This document shows, in pieces, positions 8,327 to 16,802 of a stretch of DNA of 28,967 nucleotides (within the stretch, counting starts at the first letter, position 1; every line of letters begins with the position of its first letter). Source of the stretch: Rhodobacteraceae bacterium UBA1957 (GTDB lineage Bacteria; Pseudomonadota; Alphaproteobacteria; Rhodobacterales; Rhodobacteraceae); contig DDEJ01000160.1 of NCBI GenBank assembly GCA_002336405.1, positions 1-28,967 of the forward strand, given 5' to 3'. A model generated the notes under the pieces. That model had not been told where the DNA came from and ran no database searches. It was given only the letters and a program-made list of their open reading frames with translations. The translations under genes and the position numbers were made by a program.

Positions 8327-9268
8327 TTAGGGATCCTCGGCGCTGGGCGCAGGGCTGAGAACAGGAGCGGCAAAAACCCGGTTTGGGTGCAACTCTCCGG
8401 CCTTATAGATCCCTACGGCAACGGCGCGACCGTCCAGTGCCGCCCAGCATTCATCACCGTATTCGGCGTTTGAGGTCACGACCATTGCCGGGTTTCCATT
8501 GCGCAGCTTGGCGGCGGCCTCTGCTGTGCAAGACAATTTAGGCAGCTCGTCCAGACCGATTTCGAGCGGTTGTAAATGCGCGTCCAGTTCAGGGGTTCGC
8601 GCCAGCGCGTCGATCTGCTCGAGACTTAATCCGCTGTCGACTTCAAAGGGTCCCGACCACATCCGCCGCAACGTGACAACATGCCCATAACACCCTAGCG
8701 CAGTGCCGAGGTCACGCGCAATCGAGCGCACATAGCCCCCCTTGCCGCAGGTCATCTCTAGCGTTACCTGATCGGCGCTGGGCCGGTCGATCATCAACAG
8801 TTCCTCAACCCAAAGCGGACGCGCGGCAATTTCGACATCTTCGCCGTCGCGCGCCAGCTTATAGGCCCGTTCTCCATCGATTTTAACGGCGGAAAATTTT
8901 GGTGGCACCTGCATGATATCGCCAACAAATGCGCCCAATGCCGCTTTTATCGCGGCATCTTCGGGGCGCAGGTCGCTGCTTGCCGTCACTTCGCCCTCGG
9001 CATCATCGGTATTTGTGGCCTGACCAAGCTGCACGGTAAAGCGGTACGCTTTGAGGGCTTCGGTGATGAAGGGCACGGTTTTTGTGGCCTCACCCAAAGC
9101 GATTGCCAGCACGCCGGTCGCGGCAGGGTCAAGCGTTCCTGCATGACCTGCCTTTTTTGCATCAAAGCACCAGCGCACCTTGTTGACGACCATGGTGGAG
9201 GTGATGCCGGCGGGTTTGTCAACCACCAGCCAACCCGCAATGTCGCGGCCTTTGCGTTTACGTGCCAT
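8327..9268 (-). CDS. truB: tRNA pseudouridine(55) synthase TruB
   Basis: This 313-residue enzyme makes pseudouridine 55 in the T-loop of tRNAs. The family motif [16 protein letters not shown] contains the catalytic Asp47. The N-terminal [14 protein letters not shown] is also typical, followed by the [15 protein letters not shown] motif and [12 protein letters not shown]. The C-terminal domain (about 235-300) is the alphaproteobacterial type. The ATG at 9268 has AAAGGA about 8 nt upstream. Upstream, 149 bp of noncoding DNA separates it from the hsp20 gene; rbfA, often next to truB in other bacteria, is absent here. A possible -10 TATATC (minus, about 9341-9346) was noted without a strong -35. 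Confidence 0.97.
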   Translation of the reverse strand: MARKRKGRDIAGWLVVDKPAGITSTMVVNKVRWCFDAKKAGHAGTLDPAATGVLAIALGEATKTVPFITEALKAYRFTVQLGQATNTDDAEGEVTASSDLRPEDAAIKAALGAFVGDIMQVPPKFSAVKIDGERAYKLARDGEDVEIAARPLWVEELLMIDRPSADQVTLEMTCGKGGYVRSIARDLGTALGCYGHVVTLRRMWSGPFEVDSGLSLEQIDALARTPELDAHLQPLEIGLDELPKLSCTAEAAAKLRNGNPAMVVTSNAEYGDECWAALDGRAVAVGIYKAGELHPNRVFAAPVLSPAPSAEDP

Positions 9269-9417
9269 TTCGGGTGTCCTTTATTGGGTCCCCGCCTGCG
9301 CTGCGAGAGCGTTCGCGTACCGAACCTTGCGCGCCCCGTCAATGATATATGTTGCGGATTACAACGACAAACGCCCCCGGCATTGCCGAGGACGCAGATT
9401 ATTTAAAGGTCTTTATT

Positions 9418-9882
9418 TTAGTTGACGGCTTTGGCCGCCTGATCGAGAGCGGCCAGCCCAGTGCTGGCAATCGCAATTTGTCGCGGTTTCAGCGCTTCGG
9501 GCACTTCGCGGGTCAGATCAATATGCAGCATACCGTCTCGATGGTCGGCGGCGCTGACCTGAACGTGCTCGGCCAGTTTGAACCGGCGTTCAAAGGCGCG
9601 GGTAGCGATACCACGGTGTAAATAGCTGTTTGTGGCTTCATCTGCCGTTTTGCGCGCCGCGATGACCAGCTCGTTTTCTTTCACCTCAATTGACAAATCA
9701 TCAGTGGAAAAGCCCGCCACAGCAATTGAAATGCGATACGCATCCTCGGCTGTTTTCTCGATATTGTAAGGTGGATAGCTGGGTTGGCTGACTGATCTGT
9801 CCGAAACCTGGTTTATCAGGTCTGCAATTTGGTCAAAGCCAATTGTGGCGCGGTAAAGTGGTGCTAAATCAAAGTGTCGCAT
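9418..9882 (-). CDS. Small heat-shock protein, Hsp20/alpha-crystallin (IbpA-like)
   Basis: This 154-residue ATP-independent chaperone holds unfolding proteins. It has an N-terminal arm MRHFDLAPLYRATIGFDQI, typical of class A bacterial Hsp20, then YPPYNIEKTAEDAYRISIAVAGF, the alpha-crystallin domain (about 35-130) with ELVIAARK and FERRFKLAEHVQV, and a C-terminal extension with a PRQIAI segment close to the I-x-I/V anchoring motif. The ATG at 9882 is preceded by GGAGGA at 7-nt spacing. The frame extends to 9963 without similarity. A heat-shock (RpoH-like) promoter candidate lies upstream at 9976-10004. The gene is monocistronic between truB and the TRAP/GS operon. Confidence 0.94.
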   Translation of the reverse strand: MRHFDLAPLYRATIGFDQIADLINQVSDRSVSQPSYPPYNIEKTAEDAYRISIAVAGFSTDDLSIEVKENELVIAARKTADEATNSYLHRGIATRAFERRFKLAEHVQVSAADHRDGMLHIDLTREVPEALKPRQIAIASTGLAALDQAAKAVN

Positions 9883-9975
9883 GGATAAATCCTCCGTTGA
9901 GCGATCTCTTAAAGTGCCTTCCCAAAGGGACAGGCGGTTCGATATGCGGCCCTGTATAGGCACCGCATGTCAAAG

Positions 9976-10004
9976 ATGTGGGGGAGGGGCTGTCAGGTTT
10001 CAAG
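9976..10004 (-). promoter_or_regulatory. Candidate RpoH (sigma-32) promoter of hsp20
   Basis: On the minus strand CTTGAAA (9998-10004) is separated by 14 nt from CCCCACAT (9976-9983). This is close to the heat-shock consensus of CTTGAAA and CCCCATnT. A transcript starting near 9970 would have a leader of about 90 nt. A TTGACA lies between this and the gene (minus, about 9969-9974) but has no fitting -10. The assignment rests on motif likeness and gene function only. Confidence 0.45.
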
Positions 10005-10054
10005 GGGCGCAAATAAGATTTCTGCACCGGCGGTTCAATTTTATTCAGTCCGTT

Positions 10055-11200
10055 CTAAAGACAGGATTGCAGCAGGGATTTGGTGTTGTCATAGGTCATC
10101 TCAACCGGGTTACCGCCGGCGCTGGGATCTGTCAGGGCGGCGCGCACCACCGCGTCAATATCTGGATCGGTGACACCCAAGGCGGTCAGGGTTGGCGGAA
10201 TATCAAGCTGCGTGATCAACGCCGCCACAAAGTCATAAAACCCGTCAAATCCACCATCGATACCAAGATAATCAGCTGCTGCTGAGATACGGGTTTCGAT
10301 CGCCGGTCGGTTCGCCCTCAGTACGGGCAGCATCACCACTGCGTTGGTGGTGCCATGATGGGTGTGATACATTGCCCCCAGCGGGTGGGATAGCGCGTGG
10401 ATTGCGCCCAAGCCCTTTTGAAAGGCTGTGGCGCCCATGGCAGCGGCTGACATCATCTGGGCGCGGGCTTCAAGATTATTACCATCGCTAAAGGCTTGGG
10501 GCAGATAGTCTTTGACCAAGCGCATGCCTTCCAACGCGATGCCTTGGCTCATCGGGTGGTAATGCGGTGAACAATAGGCCTCAAGGCAATGCGCAAACGC
10601 GTCCATTCCGGTGCCGGCGGTGATGAATTTGGGCATGCCAACGGTAAGCTCCGGATCACAGATCACCACACTGGGCAAGAGCTTGGGATGAAAGATGATT
10701 TTTTTTTCGGCGGTTTGGGAATTGGTAATCACGCTGGCGCGGCCGACCTCTGAGCCGGTGCCGGCGGTGGTGGGCACTGCGACAATTGGATCGATCGCTT
10801 GGGCATCGGCGCGGGTCCACCAGTCGTCGATATCCTCAAAATCCCAAAGTGGGCGGGTCTGACCTGTCATAAACGCCAGCATTTTTGCCAGATCAAGTCC
10901 TGAGCCGCCCCCAAACGCCACGACGCCGTCATGTTGACCGGCACGGTACACCTCGAGACCAGCGGCGACATTGATTTCATTTGGATTTGGATCGACATCG
11001 GCAAAAATTGCGCGACCCAGACCGGCTTTGGCCATAATATCCAAGGTTGATTGGGTGATCGGCAAAGAGGCCAGCCCCTTGTCTGTCACCAGCAGTGGGT
11101 TTTTGATCCCGGCGGCGACACAGGCCTCGGGGAGTTCGGAAATGCGCCCCGCACCAAAGCGGATTGCGGTGGGATAGGACCAGTTTGCTGTCAGTGTCAT
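10055..11200 (-). CDS. Iron-containing (group III) alcohol dehydrogenase
   Basis: This 381-residue NAD(P)-dependent dehydrogenase of the Fe-ADH family interconverts alcohols and aldehydes. It has the nucleotide-binding FGGGSGLDLAK motif and PTTAGTGSEVG. By alignment with FucO the metal ligands are D200, H204 (GTGMDAFAHCLEAY), H268 and H282 (AIHALSHPLGAMYHTHHG), so the active site is intact. It is the last gene of the minus-strand operon and starts 4 nt after the aldehyde dehydrogenase stop. Next to an aldehyde dehydrogenase and a GS-like ligase, it probably oxidises the hydroxyl of a glutamylated or free amino alcohol to an aldehyde. No clear terminator follows. Reduction in the opposite direction cannot be excluded. 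Confidence 0.92.
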   Translation of the reverse strand: MTLTANWSYPTAIRFGAGRISELPEACVAAGIKNPLLVTDKGLASLPITQSTLDIMAKAGLGRAIFADVDPNPNEINVAAGLEVYRAGQHDGVVAFGGGSGLDLAKMLAFMTGQTRPLWDFEDIDDWWTRADAQAIDPIVAVPTTAGTGSEVGRASVITNSQTAEKKIIFHPKLLPSVVICDPELTVGMPKFITAGTGMDAFAHCLEAYCSPHYHPMSQGIALEGMRLVKDYLPQAFSDGNNLEARAQMMSAAAMGATAFQKGLGAIHALSHPLGAMYHTHHGTTNAVVMLPVLRANRPAIETRISAAADYLGIDGGFDGFYDFVAALITQLDIPPTLTALGVTDPDIDAVVRAALTDPSAGGNPVEMTYDNTKSLLQSCL

Positions 11201-11204
11201 CGTG

Positions 11205-12581
11205 CTATGCTTTCTTTATGTGATAGGACTTGGGTCGGGTCAGATTGTGAAAACCAATCTGGGAAAGTCCACCGCCGCGACCCGTGTCTTTGCAGCCCGT
11301 CCAACACAGCGCCGGATCAAGATAGTCACAGCGGTTGGTGAACACCGTGCCGGTGTCGATCTGGTCGGCAATCGCCTCGGCGCGGGTGTAGTCTTGGGTC
11401 CACAGTGCGGCGGTCAGGCCAAAGTTACTGTCATTCATCAAAGCCACAGCCTCGGCGTCATCGTTAACTTTCATGATGCCGACAAGCGGGCCAAAACTTT
11501 CGTCGCGCATCGCCCGCATAGAGTGATCCACATCGGTGAGAATTTGTGGCATCAGATAGGCGCCACCGTCCTTGGGAAACAATGCGGGATCAATCAGGGC
11601 TTTGGCCCCATCGGCGCAGGCCTCGGCGGTTTGCGCGCGCACCTCATTGGCAAAGCGCAGGTGCGCCATCGGGCCCAGCGTTGTGTCTGGGTCCAGCGGG
11701 TTGCCCAATTTATAGCCGCTGACGATCTCAACCGCCTTGGCGACAAAAGGCTCGTATAAAGCCGCGTTGACATAAATCCGCTCAATGCCACAACAACACT
11801 GGCCAGAATTGAACATTGCGCCGTCGATCAGCGTTTCGGCGGCTGCCTCCAAATCGGCATCCTCCATCACATAGCCGGGGTCTTTGCCACCCAGTTCCAA
11901 CCCGAGGCCGGTAAACGTGCCGGCCGCGGCATGTTCCATGGCGCGCCCACCGCCGACCGAGCCGGTGAAGTTGACAAAGCCAAAGCTGTTGGCCGCGATC
12001 AGCGCCGAAGTGGTTGCGTGATCGAGAAACACGTTTTGGAATACCGCCTCGGGGATGCCTGCCGCTTGAAAGGCGGCGGCCATACGTTCACCGACCAAAA
12101 GGGTTTGCGAGGCGTGTTTCAATACCACAGTATTGCCGGCGATCAGCGCGGGGGCGACGGTGTTGATCGCAGTCATATAAGGATAATTCCATGGGGCCAC
12201 CACCAGCACAACGCCGTGAGGCACACGTTTGATCAGCCGTCTGAAGTTGTCGCTGTCCTCGATTTGGGTCGGGGCCAGAGCGCTGGCGGCGATGTCTGCC
12301 ATATACGAGGCGCGCTCGTTAAAGCCGCCAAACTCGCCGCCATAGCGGATGGGTCGGCCCATTTGGTGGGCCAGCTCGGGCACAATTTCGTCGTTCATTG
12401 CGCCAATCGCAGCCACGCCTGCGCGCACCAGATCAATGCGCTCTTGGAGGGGGCGTCGGGCCCAGTCGGCCTGTGCGGCGCGGGCGCGTTCGGTGGCGGC
12501 AAAGGCTTGGTTTTGGCTCAGACAGGGGCGTTCGGCAAAAACCGACCCGTCAATTGGTGAAATACATTTTACCGTGCTCAC
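11205..12581 (-). CDS. Aldehyde dehydrogenase of the TRAP/GS operon
   Basis: This 458-residue enzyme is an aldehyde dehydrogenase superfamily member. It has VVAPWNYPY with Asn132, FTGSVGGG, LELGGKDPG with E229, and a catalytic Cys in GQCCCGIER (C263, with Cys on both sides). It also has DESFGPLVGIMK. It is shorter than the aldehyde dehydrogenase at 1197-2633 and clearly a different subfamily. The GTG start overlaps the VOC stop by four bases (GTGA), with AGGA upstream, so translation is coupled. The neighbouring Fe-ADH suggests a two-step oxidation from alcohol to acid. The exact aldehyde is unknown; the likeness to succinate-semialdehyde or gamma-glutamyl-aldehyde dehydrogenases is only at superfamily level. 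Confidence 0.93.
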   Translation of the reverse strand: MSTVKCISPIDGSVFAERPCLSQNQAFAATERARAAQADWARRPLQERIDLVRAGVAAIGAMNDEIVPELAHQMGRPIRYGGEFGGFNERASYMADIAASALAPTQIEDSDNFRRLIKRVPHGVVLVVAPWNYPYMTAINTVAPALIAGNTVVLKHASQTLLVGERMAAAFQAAGIPEAVFQNVFLDHATTSALIAANSFGFVNFTGSVGGGRAMEHAAAGTFTGLGLELGGKDPGYVMEDADLEAAAETLIDGAMFNSGQCCCGIERIYVNAALYEPFVAKAVEIVSGYKLGNPLDPDTTLGPMAHLRFANEVRAQTAEACADGAKALIDPALFPKDGGAYLMPQILTDVDHSMRAMRDESFGPLVGIMKVNDDAEAVALMNDSNFGLTAALWTQDYTRAEAIADQIDTGTVFTNRCDYLDPALCWTGCKDTGRGGGLSQIGFHNLTRPKSYHIKKA

Positions 12582-12958
12582 GCGGCATTCCTTTCGTAAC
12601 TACTGACCTCGATCAGATTTTCATCTGGGTCGTTGAAATAAATTGAGATGATCGGGCCCAATGCGCCGGATTTTGCCACGGGGTATTCCAAAACCTCGAC
12701 ACACTGTGTCCGCAAATGGTCTGGCAGGCGGTTCGGTGTCCATGTGGTGATCAGGCACAGATCGCCAGATCCCGTGGTGGCATTATTGCGTGGCTCTTGC
12801 CCCGCAACGCACAGATTGATTTTCTGCATCCCAAAGCACACCGCCTTTCGTCCATCGCCAAAGCTGTGTGCGCGCATCTGCAAAACGCGGGTGTAAAACA
12901 CCACCGAGGCCTTTATGTCGCTGACGGTCAGAACAATATGGTCAAAGTGCTTGAGCAT
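12578..12958 (-). CDS. VOC (glyoxalase/bleomycin-resistance/dioxygenase) family protein
   Basis: This 126-residue protein has the vicinal-oxygen-chelate fold pattern. HFDHIVLTVSDIKASVVFYTRVL opens the first beta-alpha-beta-beta-beta unit, and YFNDPDENLIEVSSY ends the second. H7 and the Glu in LIEV are likely metal ligands. I start at the ATG at 12958, where homology begins, 4 nt after the GS-like stop. An in-frame ATG at 12994 would overlap the GS-like gene. VOC proteins catalyse isomerisation, lyase or dioxygenase reactions or simply bind ligands, so a role cannot be fixed. Its place between the ligase and the dehydrogenases suggests action on a pathway intermediate. Confidence 0.85.
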   Translation of the reverse strand: MLKHFDHIVLTVSDIKASVVFYTRVLQMRAHSFGDGRKAVCFGMQKINLCVAGQEPRNNATTGSGDLCLITTWTPNRLPDHLRTQCVEVLEYPVAKSGALGPIISIYFNDPDENLIEVSSYERNAA

Positions 12959-12962
12959 CAGG

Positions 12963-14330
12963 TCAGGCTTTTTCAAAGCCGCGGGCAATTTCATAATCGG
13001 TCACCACGCGGTCATATTCTTCTTGTTCCCATGTGGCAGCGCGGGTGTAATGATCGATCACCTCGTCGCCCATTGCCGCACGCAGCATGCTTGAAGTCTG
13101 CAGCGTATTGGTTGCGGCACGCAGGGTTCTAGGGATTTCGGTCACATCTGCGCTTTCATAGACATCGCCACGGGTTGGCGCGGGGAGTTCGAGCTTGTCC
13201 TCAAGCCCCTTCAATCCCGCCGCCAGCAAAGCCGCAATTGCCAGATAGGGGTTTAGATCCGACCCGCCAATCCGGCATTCGATGCGCACGGCTTTGGTGC
13301 CGGCCCCGCACAAGCGGAAACCGGCAGTGCGGTTGTCAACCGACCAGACGGTTTTGGTGGGCGCAAAAGTGCCTTTAGCAAACCGTTTATAGCTGTTGAT
13401 ATAGGGGGCCAGAAAATACGTGTAGTCGGGGGCATATTTGATCAGACCTGCCATATAATGCTGCATGGTCTGCGACATGCCCAAATCGGCATTTTCGTCA
13501 TAAAACAGACTTGAGCCATCGGTGGACCACAGCGATTGGTGAACATGCGAGGAACTGCCCACCTTTGTATGATGCCATTTTGGCAGAAACGTTGCGGCAT
13601 GGCCCTGTTGCCAGGCGATTTCTTTTGTGGCGTGTTTGGCAATAGTGTGATGATCGGCACAATCGAGTGCGGGCGCATAGCGGATGTTGAGTTCCTCCTG
13701 CCCCGCCTCTGCCTCGCCTTTTGAATTTTCCACCGGTACGCCGGCGGCAAACAGATGATTGCGCAAGGGGCGCATCACATGCTCTTCTTTCGTGGTCTGC
13801 AGAATATGGTAATCCTCATTGTAGCCGCTGATCGGGGTGAGGTCTTGAAACCCCTCTTTGCGGATTTGTTCAAAGGATTTCTCAAATAGAAAAAATTCTA
13901 GCTCAGTCGCGGTTTGGGCAATGATGCCTGCTGCGGCCAGCCGGTCAATCTGACGTTTTAGAATCGCGCGCGGGGAATGTGGCACGGGTTTATGTGTGTG
14001 GTGATCCAGTACATCGCAGAGCACCATCGCCGTACCCGCGAGCCAGGGCACAAGCCGCAGGGTGTCAAGATCGGGCTGCATGATATAATCGCCGTATCCC
14101 TGCGACCAACTGCTTGCGGCATAGCCCTCGGGGGTGGCCATCTCCAGATCGGTGGCCAGCAAGTAGTTGCAACAATGGGTTTCATGCGCCGAATGATCAA
14201 TAAAATTCTGGGCGTGAAAGCGCTTGCCCATCAGCCGACCCTGCATATCCACAATGCAGGTCAAAACGGTGTCTATGGTGCCTTTTTGAATATGGTTTTT
14301 CAGTTTATCGAATGTCAGCAGCGTTGCCAT
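12963..14330 (-). CDS. Glutamine synthetase-like ligase, probably gamma-glutamyl-amine (PuuA/IpuC/GlnA4-like)
   Basis: This 455-residue protein has all core GS features: TELEFFLF (E143, E145), the second metal/ATP segment SKGEAEAGQEELNIRY (E206, E212), GSSSHVHQSL (H262/H264), INSYKRF, NRTAGFRL (R334, R339) and IECRIGGSDLNPYLAIAA (R349, R353). It starts with VLTCIVDMQGRLMGKR and lacks an obvious adenylylated-Tyr site, unlike housekeeping GlnA. Homologues with this architecture attach glutamate to amines such as putrescine, isopropylamine or ethanolamine. The operon with alcohol and aldehyde dehydrogenases and a transporter supports a catabolic ligase rather than ammonia assimilation. AGGAGA lies 8 nt before the ATG. 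The amine substrate is unknown. Confidence 0.88.
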   Translation of the reverse strand: MATLLTFDKLKNHIQKGTIDTVLTCIVDMQGRLMGKRFHAQNFIDHSAHETHCCNYLLATDLEMATPEGYAASSWSQGYGDYIMQPDLDTLRLVPWLAGTAMVLCDVLDHHTHKPVPHSPRAILKRQIDRLAAAGIIAQTATELEFFLFEKSFEQIRKEGFQDLTPISGYNEDYHILQTTKEEHVMRPLRNHLFAAGVPVENSKGEAEAGQEELNIRYAPALDCADHHTIAKHATKEIAWQQGHAATFLPKWHHTKVGSSSHVHQSLWSTDGSSLFYDENADLGMSQTMQHYMAGLIKYAPDYTYFLAPYINSYKRFAKGTFAPTKTVWSVDNRTAGFRLCGAGTKAVRIECRIGGSDLNPYLAIAALLAAGLKGLEDKLELPAPTRGDVYESADVTEIPRTLRAATNTLQTSSMLRAAMGDEVIDHYTRAATWEQEEYDRVVTDYEIARGFEKA

Positions 14331-14351
14331 AGTAATACTCTCCTATTAGAT

Positions 14352-14376
14352 CCAGAGCGGCGCGGAGCCGCTCTGG
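14352..14376 (-). terminator. Stem-loop between dctP and the GS-like gene
   Basis: CCAGAGCGGC (14352-14361) and GCCGCTCTGG (14367-14376) form a perfect 10-bp stem with a 5-nt loop in the 57-bp gap. On the minus strand it follows the dctP stop by about 11 nt. No T-run follows, so it is more likely a 3'-end stabiliser or partial attenuator than a full terminator. This would raise binding-protein mRNA relative to the downstream enzymes, a common pattern in transport operons. Confidence 0.5.
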
Positions 14377-14387
14377 GAAGTTTAGTC

Positions 14388-15425
14388 TTAACCAAATGTA
14401 TAGGGAGGGCCAGCCTGTCCTATAACTTCATTATAATCACGAAAAACCTGAACGATTTTAGCGTTGATTTCAGCTTCGGCGGCAATATCGTCCCAGAATA
14501 CCTTGGCTGCATCCTCGACGACTTTCCATTCATCCTGGGGGATTGACCGCAGTTTCAGCTTATCGCCTTGAGCGCGCAACCGAGCTTCACCGCCCCAATA
14601 CCATTGGTTGCGATAGGTATGCCCTGCCTCAATACCAGCCATAACAATGGCTTTGAGGTGCTCGGGTAAATCGGCCCACTGTCCTTGATTAACAAAGAAG
14701 GATCCAATCCACGCACCAGAAATGTTATTGGTTAGGAAGTAGTCTGTCACATCAGCCCAGCCCACCGTGTAGTCTTCGGTGATTCCGGACCATGCCATAC
14801 CGTCAAGTTCACCAGTTTGTACTGCAACCTCTGCATCTTCGTAAGGAATCGAGACAGGTACAACACCAAACTGTGAGAGAAATCGACCTGCAGTGGGAAA
14901 TGTATAAAGCTTGAGCCCATCCAAATCGGCTAGTGATGTGATCTCCTTTTTGGTGTTGAAGTTACATGGGTCCTGTCCTGCAGCAGACAACCATGCCACG
15001 CCAACCTTTTCGTATTCGGTTCGCCAAATATCGGCAAGACCGTATTGGTTAAACAACACAGGTACATCCAGCGCGTGTTTGGTCGCTAGGGGGAAGTAAC
15101 CACCAAATTGCTGTAGTGGAGTCGGCGACGCCATCGAGTCATCGTCCGAATGGACAGCATCAATGGTACCCCTTTGTAGCGCTTGAAATAGCTCTCCCGT
15201 TGGGACGATCTGGTCGGCATAGAAAAGCTCAATTTCCATTTCCCCATTAGCGGCGGTGTTGATGTAGTCGATTACCGGTTTGGTCACATGCTCGCCGAGC
15301 GCAGCTCCTGCGTAGGTTTGAAAACGCCACCGGATCGGTGCTTGTGCATGAACGATAGCCGGAGTTGCAAGGGCTGCTGCACTGCCTAGCGTTGCAGTGC
15401 GAAGAAAAGAACGTCTCGTATTCAT
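14388..15425 (-). CDS. TRAP transporter substrate-binding protein (DctP type), Tat-exported
   Basis: This 345-residue periplasmic protein delivers the ligand to the DctQM membrane subunits. The N-terminus MNTRRSFLRTATLGSAAALA carries a twin-arginine motif (RRSFLR) and a VHA-Q cleavage site near residue 27, so it is probably exported folded. The mature part has DctP signatures, including LADLDGLKLYTFPTAGRF, LSQFGVVPVSIPYEDAEVA and VQTGELDGMAWSG. At residue 174 there is Tyr where related binding proteins usually have the Arg that clamps the ligand carboxylate. AGGAGA precedes the ATG. Compared with the enzyme genes, this gene uses more A/T-ending codons. Substrate class cannot be assigned. Confidence 0.92.
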   Translation of the reverse strand: MNTRRSFLRTATLGSAAALATPAIVHAQAPIRWRFQTYAGAALGEHVTKPVIDYINTAANGEMEIELFYADQIVPTGELFQALQRGTIDAVHSDDDSMASPTPLQQFGGYFPLATKHALDVPVLFNQYGLADIWRTEYEKVGVAWLSAAGQDPCNFNTKKEITSLADLDGLKLYTFPTAGRFLSQFGVVPVSIPYEDAEVAVQTGELDGMAWSGITEDYTVGWADVTDYFLTNNISGAWIGSFFVNQGQWADLPEHLKAIVMAGIEAGHTYRNQWYWGGEARLRAQGDKLKLRSIPQDEWKVVEDAAKVFWDDIAAEAEINAKIVQVFRDYNEVIGQAGPPYTFG

Positions 15426-15476
15426 AGAATTCTCCTTTTAAGTTTTTGTTATGCTCCGTTAGTGGAGTTCTTGGGG

Positions 15477-16802
15477 TTAATTGTTGTAAACATAATTAGG
15501 CAACCAGAGTGCTAGATTAGGAAAGACCATCACTGCTGTAAGTGCAAGCAGCATGACCAGAACAAAGGGCCCAATTGAGCGATAAATATCCTGAATGGTG
15601 ATCTCGGGCGGCGACATGGCGCGCATTAAAAACAGGTTATAGCCGAAAGGCGGTGTCATGTAAGCTATCTGGCAGGTGATCGTATAAAGGATACCATACC
15701 ACACCAGATCAAATCCGAGTGCCCCCACAAGGGGCACATAGAGCGGTGCGACGATTACCAGCATGGCGGTATCATCTAGGAATGTGCCCATTAAAATAAA
15801 GCTGAGCTGCATTAAGATTAAGATTGTCCAAGGATTGAGGTTGAGCGTGTCTGTAAAAAGAGATTCAATCGCTTTTACAGCGCCAAGCCCGTCAAAAACG
15901 GCACCGAAAGCGAGGGCTGCGAGGATGATCCACATAAACATGCACGTAATCCCCAGAGTATTCCGAACTGAGTTTTCAAACACTTTCCTGGTCATGCGTC
16001 CTTTCAGCACTGCTGCAGCGAAAGCTGCCATGGCTCCTATTGCCGAGCTCTCTACGAGTGAGGTCCATCCATTAACAAAAGGAACCATCATAACCGCAAA
16101 AATGCCAACTGGAAGCAGTCCTGCCTGTAGCAAACGCAGTTTTTCGGCGCGTGGCATTTCGCGTTCGCTTATGTCGAGAACTGGCCCGAGGGTGGGATTT
16201 ATTTTGCAGCGTATCGCGATATAGGCAACGAACATTGCTGCCATCATCAGACCAGGAACAACCCCTGCAAGCCACAATTGCCCCACCGGCTGGCGGGCGA
16301 TCATCGCGTAGAGCACCAGCACCACCGAGGGTGGCACAAGAATACCAAGCGACGATCCGGCTTGAATAACACCAGTGACCATACGCTTGTCATAGCCGCG
16401 CTTTAACAATTCGGGCAGCGCGATGGTGGCCCCGATTGCCATGCCTGCCACGCTGAGACCGTTCATTGCCGAAATAAGAACCATTAAGCCGATGGTCCCG
16501 ATAGCCAGACCGCCGCGCAGGCCACCCATCCAGACATGAAACATCCGGTAAAGGTCGTCGGCGATCTTACTTTCCGACAACACATAGCCCATGAATATAA
16601 ACATTGGCAGGGTCAACAGGGGATACCATTTCATCAGTTTCATCGCGGCTGAGAAACCAAGATCATAGCCGCCTCGGTCGCCCCAAAGCAGCAGGGCCGC
16701 GATCACTGCGACAAAGCCGATGGCGCCAAACACCCGCTGGCCGGTCATCAGCATCAGCATCATCGTCGAAAACATCAGGGTGGCGATTATTTCATAGGAC
16801 AT
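15477..16802 (-). CDS. TRAP transporter large permease (DctM type)
   Basis: This 441-residue inner-membrane protein is the Na+- or H+-coupled translocation subunit of the TRAP importer. About twelve hydrophobic segments are visible, with the family landmarks LTLPMFIFMGYVLSES, IGTIGLMVLISAMNGLSVAGMA, GVIQAGSSLGILVPPSVV and LDDTAMLVIVAPLYVPL. Its ATG shares one base with the dctQ stop (TGATG), so the two membrane subunits are translationally coupled. The 5' part has the codon usage of the upstream genes, while the 3' part (below about 16100) is visibly richer in A/T, like dctP. Confidence 0.95.
   Translation of the reverse strand: MSYEIIATLMFSTMMLMLMTGQRVFGAIGFVAVIAALLLWGDRGGYDLGFSAAMKLMKWYPLLTLPMFIFMGYVLSESKIADDLYRMFHVWMGGLRGGLAIGTIGLMVLISAMNGLSVAGMAIGATIALPELLKRGYDKRMVTGVIQAGSSLGILVPPSVVLVLYAMIARQPVGQLWLAGVVPGLMMAAMFVAYIAIRCKINPTLGPVLDISEREMPRAEKLRLLQAGLLPVGIFAVMMVPFVNGWTSLVESSAIGAMAAFAAAVLKGRMTRKVFENSVRNTLGITCMFMWIILAALAFGAVFDGLGAVKAIESLFTDTLNLNPWTILILMQLSFILMGTFLDDTAMLVIVAPLYVPLVGALGFDLVWYGILYTITCQIAYMTPPFGYNLFLMRAMSPPEITIQDIYRSIGPFVLVMLLALTAVMVFPNLALWLPNYVYNN

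Noticed and set aside
11931..12560. 209-residue frame on the plus strand
   Set aside because: It is antisense to the operon aldehyde dehydrogenase, and its composition (many His and Gly) is typical of a shadow frame.
12963..14330. Housekeeping glutamine synthetase GlnA
   Set aside because: No glnB neighbour or recognisable adenylylation-site Tyr is seen, and the gene lies in a catabolic operon with a transporter. A gamma-glutamyl-amine ligase is more likely.
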